DNA of 64,000 bases from Lachancea dasiensis (Eukaryota; Ascomycota; Saccharomycetes; Saccharomycetales; Saccharomycetaceae): positions 564,854-628,853 of the forward strand of contig LT598454.1 in assembly GCA_900074725.1 (NCBI GenBank), read 5' to 3'. Both the position numbers and the translations under genes were made by a program. Of the stretch, positions 41,422 through 52,486 are shown in pieces. The notes below the pieces were generated by a model that searched no databases, was not told the origin of the DNA, and worked only from the letters and a program-made list of their open reading frames with translations. Every line of letters starts with the position of its first letter. Position 1 is the first letter of the stretch.

Positions 41422-41591
41422 ACCACATGGTAAGGCGAATTACAGATCATTCATTATCTTGTATATAAGGAGCAGAATAGCAAGGCCGTAAATTTTCCTG
41501 GCCATTTACGATAAAACCATGGGCTCAGCGGTGATTAAGTTGACCTCACTTAGGATACAGAGACTACTGTCAGTCGGTTCACGTTTGTTGA

Positions 41592-42581
<990 letters not shown>

Positions 42582-42676
42582 AAGTTTATGGATTCGGACT
42601 CGTTGCATTATAAATCAATTTCAGTAACATTAAATTGTATAGTATTCTTAAATAGGATAGGCAAATTCCAAGCCGC

Positions 42677-44848
42677 TCAATTCCCGGATCCCGGGGCATT
42701 AGAAGTCGGTAAAGTCCCGTATTGGCCGCCCTCTTCTGACTTTCCTAGTGAAACAACCTTGCCAACTATCAGGTTTACGGTCTCTGAGCCTCTTCTGACC
42801 AATCTTCTCAAATTTCCCGGCTGCTGTTGACCCCTCTTAAAATCAAGAACCTGTTGCAATGATGGAGGCTCGAGGGCATCAGCAGAAAGCATGTTTGCAC
42901 TGGCAATACTCTTCTTTGATTTGATACTTTGAGCACTGCTGTTCGCCACGGGCTGACTGAACGACGAATCATGTTGACTGCTGACGGGGTGCAGTTGGGA
43001 CAATACTGTGTTAGAACCATCGAGCAACGTTGTTTGGGCATTCATTGGAGGCTTGCGAGCAGTGGATGGATTCGCGTTCGAGCCATTTGCATGCGAAGCG
43101 GCATCAACATCCACACCTGTAATGGCGCCATGGAAGCTGAAAGTAGATGATTTATCATCAAATACTGAACCCATATCTTCTAGCCTCAATCCCGCAGTTT
43201 CAGGATATATTCTGAGCACACACCAGAATGAAATGAAGCATGAGGCCGCGTGTATGAGATATAACCTCCACTCGATTTTTTCCTGTAAAATTGGAGTCAT
43301 AATTCCCACCAACCAGTTGCACAACCAATTTGTTGCAGTCGAGGCAGAAGCCATAGCCGAACGTGCAGAGAGGGGAGCGATTTCAACAGGATATAGCCAA
43401 GGAATAGGACCCCAACTGAAGCCAAAAAAGGCATTGAATATTATCACGAAAACTACGACAAGGTTGGGGGTGAAAGAAGTGTTCACAAAAAGTGAGGCCG
43501 AAATGGAAACTAGAGAAAGACCCATTACCATGCCACCAGTGAGTAAAATTGGCTTGCGGCCCCATTTATCAACCAAGTGCCATGGTAATATTGTCGAAAC
43601 CACGTAGATAATACCATTAACTCCGGTCATTAAAATTGCATCTCTTCCTACCCATCCGGCTTGCTCAAAAACCATAGGCGCATAGTATGAGATTACGTTA
43701 ATACCATTCAGTTGCGCAAACATTTGAGAGCTCATAGCAATAAGCATTCTAGTTCTGTAACGCTTGAAGACATAACTGTACGATTTCTTCTCCCCCTCTA
43801 GGCGCGACACCAAAACAGTTTCCTTGATAGCTTGAAATTCATCATGGGCTCTGGAGTCCTGGACGTCACCTCCGCTGTGCAAGTCAGCAATCACAATAAG
43901 GCCCTCGACATCATGATCGTGGTTTAAGAGCCATCTTGGAGTCTCGACGATAATAAAACTACCAGCAAGTAAGCAGGACCCGATGATACATTGGATTAAC
44001 AATGGCAGTCTCCAAGAAGCGTTGTTTTGGATGAAAGAGCAGCCATAGTCAACCCAGACACTCGAACAATACCCGACAATATTACCAGTGAACTCAATGC
44101 AAGCTAGCTTGCCTCGATTATGAGGAGGAGAGATTTCAGACTGGTAGATGGGTACAATGGTGCTTAGAAGACCCACTCCAAGACCACTAATAATTCTTCC
44201 GACAATCAAATGGGGCATGCGCATAGCGCACGTTTGGATTAGCCCACCTACGATAAAAACGACCGACCCATATCTGATAGTACGCCTACGGCCCCATTTT
44301 TCGCCCAAACGTCCAACCATCAAAGAACTGATCAGAGCGCCAATTTCCAGAATCGAAACCATGTTTCCGATTGCTGCGCGGGAAGGATCGTTGAAGTACT
44401 CCTTGAAAATGGGGCCCGTGATCACTCCGGACATGACACCTTGGTCGTAACCGAACAGGAAGACCCCCAGAGATACAAACACCGAGGTGAAGTACAGCAA
44501 TGCGGGTCCTGTCAAAAATGAATCTTTCACCTGGAGGTGGCCGTCAAAACCAGGTGGTATAATTTGCGAGTGACCATTGCTAGCCTGAGACCATTCTGTG
44601 GCACCTAAATGATCCACAGATGCTTTGCTATCCTGGTATAGCATCCCAACACCCGCGGTACCCGCGCGATCTTGACGACCTTTTCTGGCGTCGTACTGGT
44701 ATACATCTGGTTTCTTGTGAGGTAAGGATGTAAGGTTCGTGTCTCGATGCTGTTCGTTAAAGTTCTGAGCTTTAAGGTTCCCCTCATGAACCGCAGGTGG
44801 AGAGCTCGCCTTGGATTTGGGACTAGGGCTCCTCTCACGGTTTGGCAT
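42677..44848 (-). CDS. MFS sugar-porter family transporter, YDL199C homologue
   Basis: The product is a 723-residue sugar porter of the major facilitator superfamily with 12 expected membrane spans. Family signatures are all present: FGYDQGVMSGVITGP near residue 133, GRLGEKWGRRRTIRYG near 180, PIYQSEISPPHNRGK near 236, VETPRWLLN (the PESPRWL motif, here VETPRWL), VDKWGRKPILLTGG near 430, and PWLYPVEIAPLSARSA near 488. Long hydrophilic tails (about 110 residues N-terminal, 150 C-terminal) are unusual and could be regulatory; some yeast glucose sensors have long C-tails, but the sensor signature is not evident. Synteny gives YDL199C, whose substrate is unknown. ATG 44848 is chosen; the frame opens seven codons earlier only with a TTG. 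Confidence 0.9.
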   Translation of the reverse strand: MPNRERSPSPKSKASSPPAVHEGNLKAQNFNEQHRDTNLTSLPHKKPDVYQYDARKGRQDRAGTAGVGMLYQDSKASVDHLGATEWSQASNGHSQIIPPGFDGHLQVKDSFLTGPALLYFTSVFVSLGVFLFGYDQGVMSGVITGPIFKEYFNDPSRAAIGNMVSILEIGALISSLMVGRLGEKWGRRRTIRYGSVVFIVGGLIQTCAMRMPHLIVGRIISGLGVGLLSTIVPIYQSEISPPHNRGKLACIEFTGNIVGYCSSVWVDYGCSFIQNNASWRLPLLIQCIIGSCLLAGSFIIVETPRWLLNHDHDVEGLIVIADLHSGGDVQDSRAHDEFQAIKETVLVSRLEGEKKSYSYVFKRYRTRMLIAMSSQMFAQLNGINVISYYAPMVFEQAGWVGRDAILMTGVNGIIYVVSTILPWHLVDKWGRKPILLTGGMVMGLSLVSISASLFVNTSFTPNLVVVFVIIFNAFFGFSWGPIPWLYPVEIAPLSARSAMASASTATNWLCNWLVGIMTPILQEKIEWRLYLIHAASCFISFWCVLRIYPETAGLRLEDMGSVFDDKSSTFSFHGAITGVDVDAASHANGSNANPSTARKPPMNAQTTLLDGSNTVLSQLHPVSSQHDSSFSQPVANSSAQSIKSKKSIASANMLSADALEPPSLQQVLDFKRGQQQPGNLRRLVRRGSETVNLIVGKVVSLGKSEEGGQYGTLPTSNAPGSGN

Positions 44849-45643
44849 CTTATTAGTAAATAATCTCAAACGTCAGACTCGGATCTGGTGAAGGTCGTGC
44901 TGATGCCAGGGTTGCTATTTCCGCATGAAGCTTATTTTTGTCAATCTACAAATCATTTCATACGCACTTGCATAAATGCAAGCTCGAAAGCTCTACCGTC
45001 ATTTGTAAAGTCTGAGCGTTTGGTAACGAGCGAGTATTAAACAATGCGGTACACTGCTCAGCCATATAGTACTTTGGTCAGTAGTTTCGTTGGGGGAAAA
45101 CCTTCGCAAACCCTGGTCTTACAACAATTTACACATCAGTCAACCGAATCCTCGAGGAGTTGTGAAAGCAGGCTAAAATATCGTAGTGAAGCTCATCCTT
45201 GTCTCTTGAGCTGGTCTTGTAGACAGTTCAATCATGGACCATACAATTGATACGGTAGTTGGATGCTCTTTTTTTTGTTCAACCCTCATAAGAGCACCCG
45301 CTTAGGCTCAGAAAAAGAGGATATAGGCATCTAGCTACGTCCCACTGTACTAAGCGAATAGCCAGTCTTTGCGACGATATGTCGCAACTTTCTTCGAAAC
45401 GACCATATTTTCCTGACACTTAGTTATCACTTCGTACAATAATGTCCGTCATCCGGCAAACCGGAAGAATCAAGAGGTATTAGGTACTCAAAATTCAATA
45501 TATGACAATTCCTTAGCCACAGTTGCATTACAATGGCCCTGGTGGTATTTGTATTCGAAAACATAAAGCATCGTCTTCGGCCACGACAACAAGTCACTAA
45601 CCTGCACCGCCCGATAATATGGAAGACATATAATTAATTATAT
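44849..45643. other. Upstream region of the sugar-porter gene
   Basis: No supportable gene. At 45452-45465 lies TCCGGCAAACCGGA, an inverted CCGG pair with four-base spacer of the kind bound by Zn2Cys6 factors, about 600 bp before the transporter start. Confidence 0.35.
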
Positions 45644-46096
45644 TGAGGCGAATCTGATTCATCAGTAGAAAGCTTACTAAATTTGTCTTGTAAGTCGGAC
45701 ATAGTCATTGTAAGATGAGTAACTTGGATCTAGGGAATTCTATTTATCTCTCCGTGATTATTTTAGGCATTAGAGTTGGTTCAGTTACCTGAACAAAAGC
45801 CTGGTATTTATACAATTCTCACTCGGTGACTCTGGTCAACATATTTATTAATCACCAATTCTAGATCATTCTATTGCCCAAGGATTACGGCTTCAATGCC
45901 GTACACTACCGATAACTTATCAATGGCCAATCCTATTGGACAATAGTTGTTCTCTTCGGTTTGTCTTAGCTTGTAGCTCTATTTGTATGGCCTTGATTGT
46001 GTACTATCATTCTGTACCACTGTGTCACATATTCACTGACGCTGATTATGCGATTAGACGCACATCACCATCAGTTTATTCATATTATTCCCAACA
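45644..46096 (+). mobile_element. Solo LTR-like dispersed repeat, copy 2
   Basis: About 453 bp, TGAGGCGAATC...TTATTCCCAACA, with the imperfect TG...CA ends of yeast LTRs. It closely matches the copy at 58874-59316 over its first 130 bp and last 130 bp, with a more diverged middle. No internal genes lie beside it, so if it is an LTR it is a solo remnant. No clear target-site duplication is seen. The similarity to copy 3 suggests these two are younger than copy 1. Confidence 0.65.
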
Positions 46097-47140
46097 AATT
46101 AACACAGCGAAAAGAAACGTTTATAGCATTATGCCTTTCTTGAATATGATGTTCGAGGATTTAGGTGCTTAGGTCCATCGAGTTAGACCGTGCGTCCGCA
46201 ATTTTAGTTTTAAGTTTTCCGGAGGGCAACGTGCACACTCTCTCTCTACTTTTTTGCGATTTTATCACAGAGCCGGTTCGTCCACATCTTTATTCCAAGG
46301 CTAAATGCTACTTTTCTTTGAGTTTCAACCTTTGTAGCCCATTGAATGGTCTAATCTGTAGTCATGTTTGCACGGTCCCGTTTGTAATGTATATCGCGAA
46401 AGAGATCAATAAAGAGAGAGTAGCTGTTTTCCCGTACGCAAATCGGTACAATCACACCCATTTGCAAAAGTTCTTGATCTGCAATTATCACATCGAATGT
46501 AGGGTGTCTTCAAAAGGTCATTCACCACTGACTCTCGATCTAGTACGCTCGCAGAGACATTTGTTAGGTGCTGAAGATTAGCCTGCAAGGTGTGCACATA
46601 TCGGAACCAACCATTATCAATGGCAACTGACAGAGCAACATAGGTAGCACGTCATTAAGATTAGAACTCCCTATGAAGCAGCTTGAAACAGAGCTCGAGT
46701 GTCTTCTGGCGCCAGCTTTCTATTTCATTGGGTATACAGGAGCCATGTCTCTTTTTTAAACACTCTGTGTCGGTTTCACTGGCGGGCAGGCGACTGAAAG
46801 AGGCTTGGTTCTACCTGGCCACACCCTATATGCAAAAGGTTTTGAGACTTTGACCTTCTTAGTACTCGGTCGCGATTTTCTTCATGGACATTTCAACGAC
46901 AGCATGGCCCGTGGAGTTCTTCGTTCGTTGTTTCGCGAACTAATTAGTCTGCCGCTGGAAAGAAACATGCTAACGCTGCTACCAAAAGCTCATTTTCGAA
47001 TGAGACTCCAATATTGTACTTCTTCTAGATTAGGGCTAAAATACCGAGAGCCATCGACATATTTCTTGATCTGTCGTTCTCTAGGGTTTGTCTTCAACAA
47101 AAATAACCAGTTTTGGCAAGAGCGTCTTTGCTCTTAGCTT
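46097..47140. other. Gene-poor stretch
   Basis: Open frames of 138 codons (46165-46581) and 110 codons (46805-47137) exist, but both depend on non-ATG starts and show no recognisable motif. I see no supportable gene. Confidence 0.4.
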
Positions 47141-47353
47141 TTAACGACCGTTTGAAGCCCTCAGAAGGTACTCAGTATCATCTTCTTCTGTTTTCCTAGG
47201 TATATTGAAGGTAGCATATTCATTATCGGCACATGAACGCGAACGTGGGCCACTAGCCCTTATCTCATAAGGCTCGTATCCCAAATCAACTAACCTAAGG
47301 GCCACCCAGCACCCTAAGGTTCCAAGAAACGCTGGACACCAATTGAAGAAGCG
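47141..47353 (-). pseudogene. C-terminal remnant of a membrane protein (probable lost transporter)
   Basis: The reverse strand has a 70-codon open stretch ending in TAA at 47141-47143 and preceded by a stop at 47354-47356, with no ATG. It encodes RFFNWCPAFLGTLGCWVALR, a membrane-like segment. A polar tail follows, with LGYEPYEIRASGPRS, NEYATFNIPRKTEEDDTEY and LLRASNGR. A hydrophobic helix followed by such a tail is what the end of a multi-span permease looks like. Flanking frames upstream show scattered peptide-like pieces but I cannot join them to a family. I infer a decayed gene; identity unknown. Confidence 0.35.
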
Positions 47354-48221
47354 CTATTATTTACGTTCACAATGGCTAACAAGCATGGCTTTCTTGTACC
47401 ATCTACCTTTGAGCCATTCTGCAAACTGAGTGTGTACGGAACTATTCCAACGCAGCGAAAGGATCATCAAATATGTACGGACACGAAATTCCGGAACAAC
47501 ATTCAGTCTCGCTCAGATCTCGTTTCATTTGCCTTAAAAATAGCAAAAGGGCTTAACGCCATGGGAGGGTCCACGGTCGACATGACAACCTAGTACTTAG
47601 AACCAAGGCCCGGGATGCTCTTCAAAACTTTTACAAGTACAAGGGTGATACTTTTCTGCATTTAGCAACGAGTCGCCTACCAGACCGTAGGCCCAGTGTC
47701 TCACCAGGAATACAATAGACCATCTTTCGGCAGTCACACCAAATGCTGGTACAATTTACCCGTGAAACCCAATAGCCGAGATTTGGCGCCAGATGTGTGA
47801 GGAATTAACGAGCACTTAAGAGAGATAAACGAACATATCTAAGATCTTAAATGCATCCGAATCTCCACAGAACGGACTTCCGATCGAGCGAATTTGCGGA
47901 ATCTTGTTAACATTGTTACTCGATAAATGCTTTATCAACCTTGGGAGATGATCTGAATTTCGGCCACTAGTTAGTTGTGACTTCGACAACTGTGTTTGAA
48001 GTTCCAAAATGGGACGGAAATTCAACTTATTCCGCAGCTGGCTGTACGATCTGATTGAACATCCAGTACTAGTCTCCTATATCTCATCTCTCTAGCTTTG
48101 ATTTAAATAGCGGCCCAAATACTCCTGTCCAGGAGTCGCGTTCTAAATCAAGTTATCCATTAAAATCAATAATTGTCCTACGTACACGAATCTATCATAA
48201 ATCTAGAAGCTCCGCAATCGC
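47354..48221. other. Gene-poor stretch downstream of GGC1
   Basis: A 73-codon + strand frame from ATG 47372 and a few minus-strand frames are open here, none recognised. Possibly upstream debris of the membrane-protein remnant. Confidence 0.35.
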
Positions 48222-49118
48222 TCATTTGGAAAGTAGCTTATCAAAAGCAGGGATCAACGTTTGTGCCAAGGCAAACGAGAACACTAGTTTAGGGCCGGTG
48301 GTGAGAAGCTTAGGAGTCAAACCCTTGAAGAAAGCGGTGAAACCTTCGTTTTTAGGGTGTTTTTTGACAATTTTGAAACCGCTCTCTGGATTATCAAAGT
48401 GTCTGTTTTGAATTCTGGTCTTGATGACGTCGAGAGGAGCAGAAACGATCAACGAAGCGCTAGCACCGACGATCGAAGAGATGAAGTTCTGCGTCCAGGT
48501 TGCAGAAGAGTAATCCTTGAGGCCCAACAGGTACTCCTTGGCGAAAGCGTTACCACCGAAAAGCGCAAACGAGCCCGGGGCGTTTCTGGCTGCAGTCCAG
48601 CCCCAGCCTCTGTACAGGCCAAACCCCTCGTCCTTTAGAATTTTGACGAATCCTCTACCCTTGAAAGCTTCTGGGTTGGTCTGTCTTTTGATTTTCAGGA
48701 CATCGAGAGGCAACAGAACAATTTCACCGATACCAATGAGCGAACCCGCGGTGGCCGAACGGAGCGCTTTACCGGTCTTTTCACCAAACGCGTTGTCGAA
48801 GTCCGATTTGAAGGTGCGGTTCAGAAATTCGTTGGCAAAAGGTTGGCCTCCGTACTTGTAAACACGCTGCAGAATCTTGTAAGAGGCGGCGTATCCCAGT
48901 CCTGGAAACAAAGTAAACAGACGCTTGCTTAGCGCTTCGCCAGCATGGTCACGGAAAATCACGGAGTTCAGCTGGGCGGCTGAGCTGATTTTGGTGTGGT
49001 TGGACATCAATCTCTTCGAGACCGTGTCGACAGGGTGGAATACACCAATCTCTAGGATACCTGCCGACGCAGACCCAAGCACACGCGCTGTTCCTGATTG
49101 TTTCTTGTCGTTAGACAT
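48222..49118 (-). CDS. GGC1: Mitochondrial GTP/GDP carrier Ggc1
   Basis: Ggc1 (Yhm1) exchanges cytosolic GTP for matrix GDP across the inner membrane and affects iron homeostasis and mtDNA stability. The 298-residue product (S. cerevisiae 300) has three mitochondrial-carrier repeats: VFHPVDTVSKRL near residue 28, LLPLDVLKIKR near 154, and SAPLDVIKTRIQNR near 250. These carry the Px[DE]xx[KR] signature. Between them KYGGQPFANEFLNR, GWGWTAARNAPGSFALFGGN and FKGLTPKLLTTGPKLVFSFA are Ggc1-specific. ATG 49118 (MSNDKKQSG) is used; two codons earlier there is only a GTG. Corresponds to YDL198C. Confidence 0.96.
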   Translation of the reverse strand: MSNDKKQSGTARVLGSASAGILEIGVFHPVDTVSKRLMSNHTKISSAAQLNSVIFRDHAGEALSKRLFTLFPGLGYAASYKILQRVYKYGGQPFANEFLNRTFKSDFDNAFGEKTGKALRSATAGSLIGIGEIVLLPLDVLKIKRQTNPEAFKGRGFVKILKDEGFGLYRGWGWTAARNAPGSFALFGGNAFAKEYLLGLKDYSSATWTQNFISSIVGASASLIVSAPLDVIKTRIQNRHFDNPESGFKIVKKHPKNEGFTAFFKGLTPKLLTTGPKLVFSFALAQTLIPAFDKLLSK

Positions 49119-50549
49119 CGTCACTTAGCGATCGAAGGAGAGTAAGGAGGAGGACGGAGTAGCCAGCTACATATCGATGAGCTAGCTGCTCACGCATTTG
49201 GTATATATATTTTATCACTAGGAAAATTTTTTTAAATACCTGTGACCCACACTCACTTGCACAGCGAAATCGCCGGGGAACTTTATCAACATCTATGAAC
49301 GTGAGTTTAAATTTGACCGGGGCACCAAATGCCACTTATCCCAGAGCAGAGGTCAAATCCGATACCGTGCTTTTGTATATCTTCTTGAGTAGTATTTGCA
49401 GATGTTGACTCGCTATGTATATTGACCACTTTGTACGAAACGGCTGGTAACCAGCACATCCGCAGGCAAGTAGGCTCGAGCGTTAACTGGGATTTTCCCT
49501 CAATGCAGGTATCCAAGTCTACTCCTTGGGAATTTGCTTGTTAGACCATTTGTTTCTCCCCGACGAACCCGCGTGCCAACAACGTGATATTGGCATTTAC
49601 AGCCTTGGGCACCTTCAGCTAAAAGCCTTCTAGGCAAAATCTGGTCGGCGCTGAGCTACACTGGTGGCCCCATGGAGTCTGCGACCGGCCGCGTCTGTCG
49701 GTGGGTGCGATTTCAACGATTCTGGCATGTGTTTGATCACGTGATGGGAGTGCGAATGGCGTATCAAGCAGGTTTAAAAGTGTGTGTGTGGACCTTCAAG
49801 TGTGCTCCACATGCTGCAGAAAGCTCTGGCTACTCTCCTAGAAATAACAACATATGTCTATGTAAGCTGTCGAACTCGCAGAGCAGATTTGTTTCCTTGG
49901 AGGCATTGGCCATTTGGGACGGCACGAAAGTACGAAATGACAAATTATCGTCCTCAGTGCGGATCGCAATGCGGATTGCAACAAAAGCAGCTGCTCGACG
50001 CATTCATCACCATAAGGCTAGCATACCCATTGAAGCAATTGCAGCTTGCGTTAGTTGGAAATCTTTAGTGTCACAAGACGCATTTAGTCTAAACCTCAAA
50101 ATGTGACACACCCTCGCCCCAGAAACCATCTTTTTCCATTCAATCAGGTGTGTCAGCGTCTTGTACCACCCATTGTTGCGATGCGATCGATCTTCTGCCA
50201 ACAAAAAGACGCACATTGAAGTGGATCTCGTAGCCAAGTATTGTGCTGTTCGTGAAAGCTGGCTTTGGTCCACGAAGGACAGCACTCGCATGCACACACA
50301 TGCACACACATACACACGGGAAAGCCATTGTCTTATCTGCCGACATTCTCGAATGGTCTATTTCATAGCGAGTTGTCGTCCATGTCACGTCCGTATGAGG
50401 GTACCTTGTATTTTTAATTTGAAAAGTGACAAGCATGGTTTATCCATGGTAGTTATTTCTTACCGTAAAACCCACACCATCTATCGCCTTTAAAGCCAGC
50501 TTTCTAGTAGCGTATCTAAATACTATTGCATACTTGTCTTCCATTCTAC
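49119..50549. other. Divergent intergenic GGC1/PCF11
   Basis: A 1.4-kb gap. It contains an 8-bp palindrome TCACGTGA at about 49737-49746. A + strand frame of 144 codons from ATG 49672 has no recognisable motif and an implausible composition. A short CA-rich repeat lies at 50290-50317. No gene is supported. Confidence 0.4.
50290..50317. repeat. CA-rich microsatellite
   Basis: TGCACACACA is repeated twice in tandem followed by TACACAC, a short degenerate CA repeat. Confidence 0.8.
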
Positions 50550-52295
50550 ATGGAATGCCAAAAAATTGCTTCGGACTTCGCCAGCATCCTGGAGGAGCTT
50601 ACTTGCAATTCTAGGCCAATCATCACAACACTCACGAAGACAGCGGAGGAAAACATTGCGTGTGCTCAGCAAATCGTGGATCTCATAGAAAAACGCATTG
50701 AGCGCTGCGTGCCAAATCATAAGCTATATGCCTTTTATGTTCTAGATTCCATCTGCAAAAATGCAGGATCACCCTACACCATTTATTTTAGTCGAAATCT
50801 TGCCAAGCTGTACAAACGTGCCTATCTTTTAGTCGACAATCAAACACGTTCAAGTCTCATTCGACTGTTCCAAACATGGCTCCACCATAGTACCAACTCT
50901 ATGGGTGATTTGTTATTTGGCAAAGAAGCACTCGATGCTATAGAGCAATTTTTGATCAAGGCCAGCTCACTGCACCAAAAAAAAGCCTCTCCTCCATCTG
51001 TTCCTGGTCTTCTGCGTGAAATTGATAAGCTAGCGCTGCTTACGAGGGAACGCCTATCTCAAAATCCCCAAGATTCACGGTTGAGTACCAAACTGATGGT
51101 ACTCAAGCAGCTCAAGCAGGAACTAGAACGCGAATCATTGGCTCCGCAGGCTCTACAACAAGTTCAAGCACAACTACGAAAGATATTTGCACAGGAACAA
51201 CAGGTATTGCAGAAACAGCAACAACAAGCACAACAATTACGACAGCAGCAAAAACCTCAAAGCGGTAACCAATTTGTACAGTCTCCGAGCGTTCCGCCAT
51301 CCCAAAATCAAACACCTACCTCTGTGAGTCCAGAAGGCACGCCCCTATTTGGCTCTTCTTCTCTCTCATCTTCTTTCTTCCTCAATGCGGGCAATGTATT
51401 TCCACCCTCTGAGCCCTCACGATCATCCAATCGCGCTCAAATGCTTTACGACTCGCTCAACAAAGAAGGCTTGATTGGCTCGATACCACAGCAATCAGTA
51501 GTAACCCTAGATCGCATGCTGTCAAAAAATACAAGCGAATCCTACAAATCCAGTTTGCCGCCATTAAAGTTACTAAGAGATATACTGGGAGATGTGAAGT
51601 CTTACTTTACCGGTCACGGTATCGAACTGTTGAATGTTCCAAATCTACAACTCTGCCAACAGACTGTCATTGAGGATAATGCAGCTGTAGATCAGCTCCG
51701 CAGTTTATTATACCGGTACAAACCAAACAAGTGCAGCACCTGCGGGAAACGATTTGGCGTCTCCGAAGACGAGAAAAGGCAGGAAAGAGATCACTTGGAT
51801 TGGCACTTTAGAATTAGCAAGAGAATCAAGGGAAGTTCTGGAGCAAATGGCGCTGCAGTTAAGAACATCCAGTCCAGAAACTGGTATCTCGATGATGTAC
51901 AGTGGCAGCAATTCAAAGATGAGGAAATTGTCTCAACTACAAGGTCAGAGAATGACGTTGTGACCTTAGCCAAGTTAGACACCGGATCAGTGAGTGATAA
52001 TTTGGGGCCAAACTCTCCTAGTAAAACTTTGTTGTCTGCCGAAGATGAATCAAGCTGGGCAAAAAGACGCGTGGCTGTTCCTGAATCAACACAAGAAATG
52101 TCCTTTCAATGCCCTATTTGTCGTGATATTCAGTCGGCAGTTTATGACGACGAAACTGGAGAATGGGTTTGGACAAATTGCGTCGAGTCTCAAGGCAAGT
52201 ATTTCCACTCTACCTGCTTCCACGAAACTGTAAGAGACGCCCCACAACAGGCCCTTCACCACGGGCTGGAACGTTTGAAAGGACTTGCAGGATAA
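50550..52295 (+). CDS. PCF11: Cleavage factor IA subunit Pcf11
   Basis: Pcf11 binds the phosphorylated RNA polymerase II tail and bridges Rna14-Rna15 and Clp1 for mRNA 3'-end cleavage and transcription termination. The 581-residue product (S. cerevisiae 626) has an N-terminal CTD-interaction domain (about 1-130: FASILEELTCNSRPIITTLT, KLYAFYVLDSICKNAGSPYT, LIRLFQTW). A glutamine-rich tract lies at about 205-250. The two zinc fingers follow: CSTCGKRFG...RDHLDWHFR near 394-415, and CPICRDIQSAVYDDETGEW to YFHSTCFHE near 520-555. The ATG at 50550 (MECQKIASDF) matches the CID start; eight codons upstream there is only a TTG. Convergent with SIR4, as YDR228C/YDR227W. Confidence 0.95.
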   Translation: MECQKIASDFASILEELTCNSRPIITTLTKTAEENIACAQQIVDLIEKRIERCVPNHKLYAFYVLDSICKNAGSPYTIYFSRNLAKLYKRAYLLVDNQTRSSLIRLFQTWLHHSTNSMGDLLFGKEALDAIEQFLIKASSLHQKKASPPSVPGLLREIDKLALLTRERLSQNPQDSRLSTKLMVLKQLKQELERESLAPQALQQVQAQLRKIFAQEQQVLQKQQQQAQQLRQQQKPQSGNQFVQSPSVPPSQNQTPTSVSPEGTPLFGSSSLSSSFFLNAGNVFPPSEPSRSSNRAQMLYDSLNKEGLIGSIPQQSVVTLDRMLSKNTSESYKSSLPPLKLLRDILGDVKSYFTGHGIELLNVPNLQLCQQTVIEDNAAVDQLRSLLYRYKPNKCSTCGKRFGVSEDEKRQERDHLDWHFRISKRIKGSSGANGAAVKNIQSRNWYLDDVQWQQFKDEEIVSTTRSENDVVTLAKLDTGSVSDNLGPNSPSKTLLSAEDESSWAKRRVAVPESTQEMSFQCPICRDIQSAVYDDETGEWVWTNCVESQGKYFHSTCFHETVRDAPQQALHHGLERLKGLAG

Positions 52296-52486
52296 TTCAT
52301 GTTAAGTAGAAAATAATAATCGCACCCCCACCAGTTCGTTTGCCTCTGCTTGGCTTACAATACATAACTAGGTATCAATCACTAGAGTTGATATTCTGAG
52401 CTTCAAGGGGTTGACCTTAAGAGATCATAAATACAACTACTTAAAACTTAACTCCAAGCTGTTCTGAGGCATTGAGCAACAAGGTT

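Noticed and set aside
46165-47137. Open frames of 138 and 110 codons in the gene-poor gap
   Set aside because: Non-ATG starts and no recognisable content; kept only as part of the gap description.
49737-49746. Centromere element CDEI candidate (TCACGTGA)
   Set aside because: No AT-rich CDEII or CCGAA-type CDEIII within range here or beside the other CACGTG sites in the window; more likely Cbf1/E-box sites.
49672-50106. 144-codon ATG-started open frame between GGC1 and PCF11
   Set aside because: No motif or familiar block, overlapping frames on both strands, and unusual composition; judged chance.
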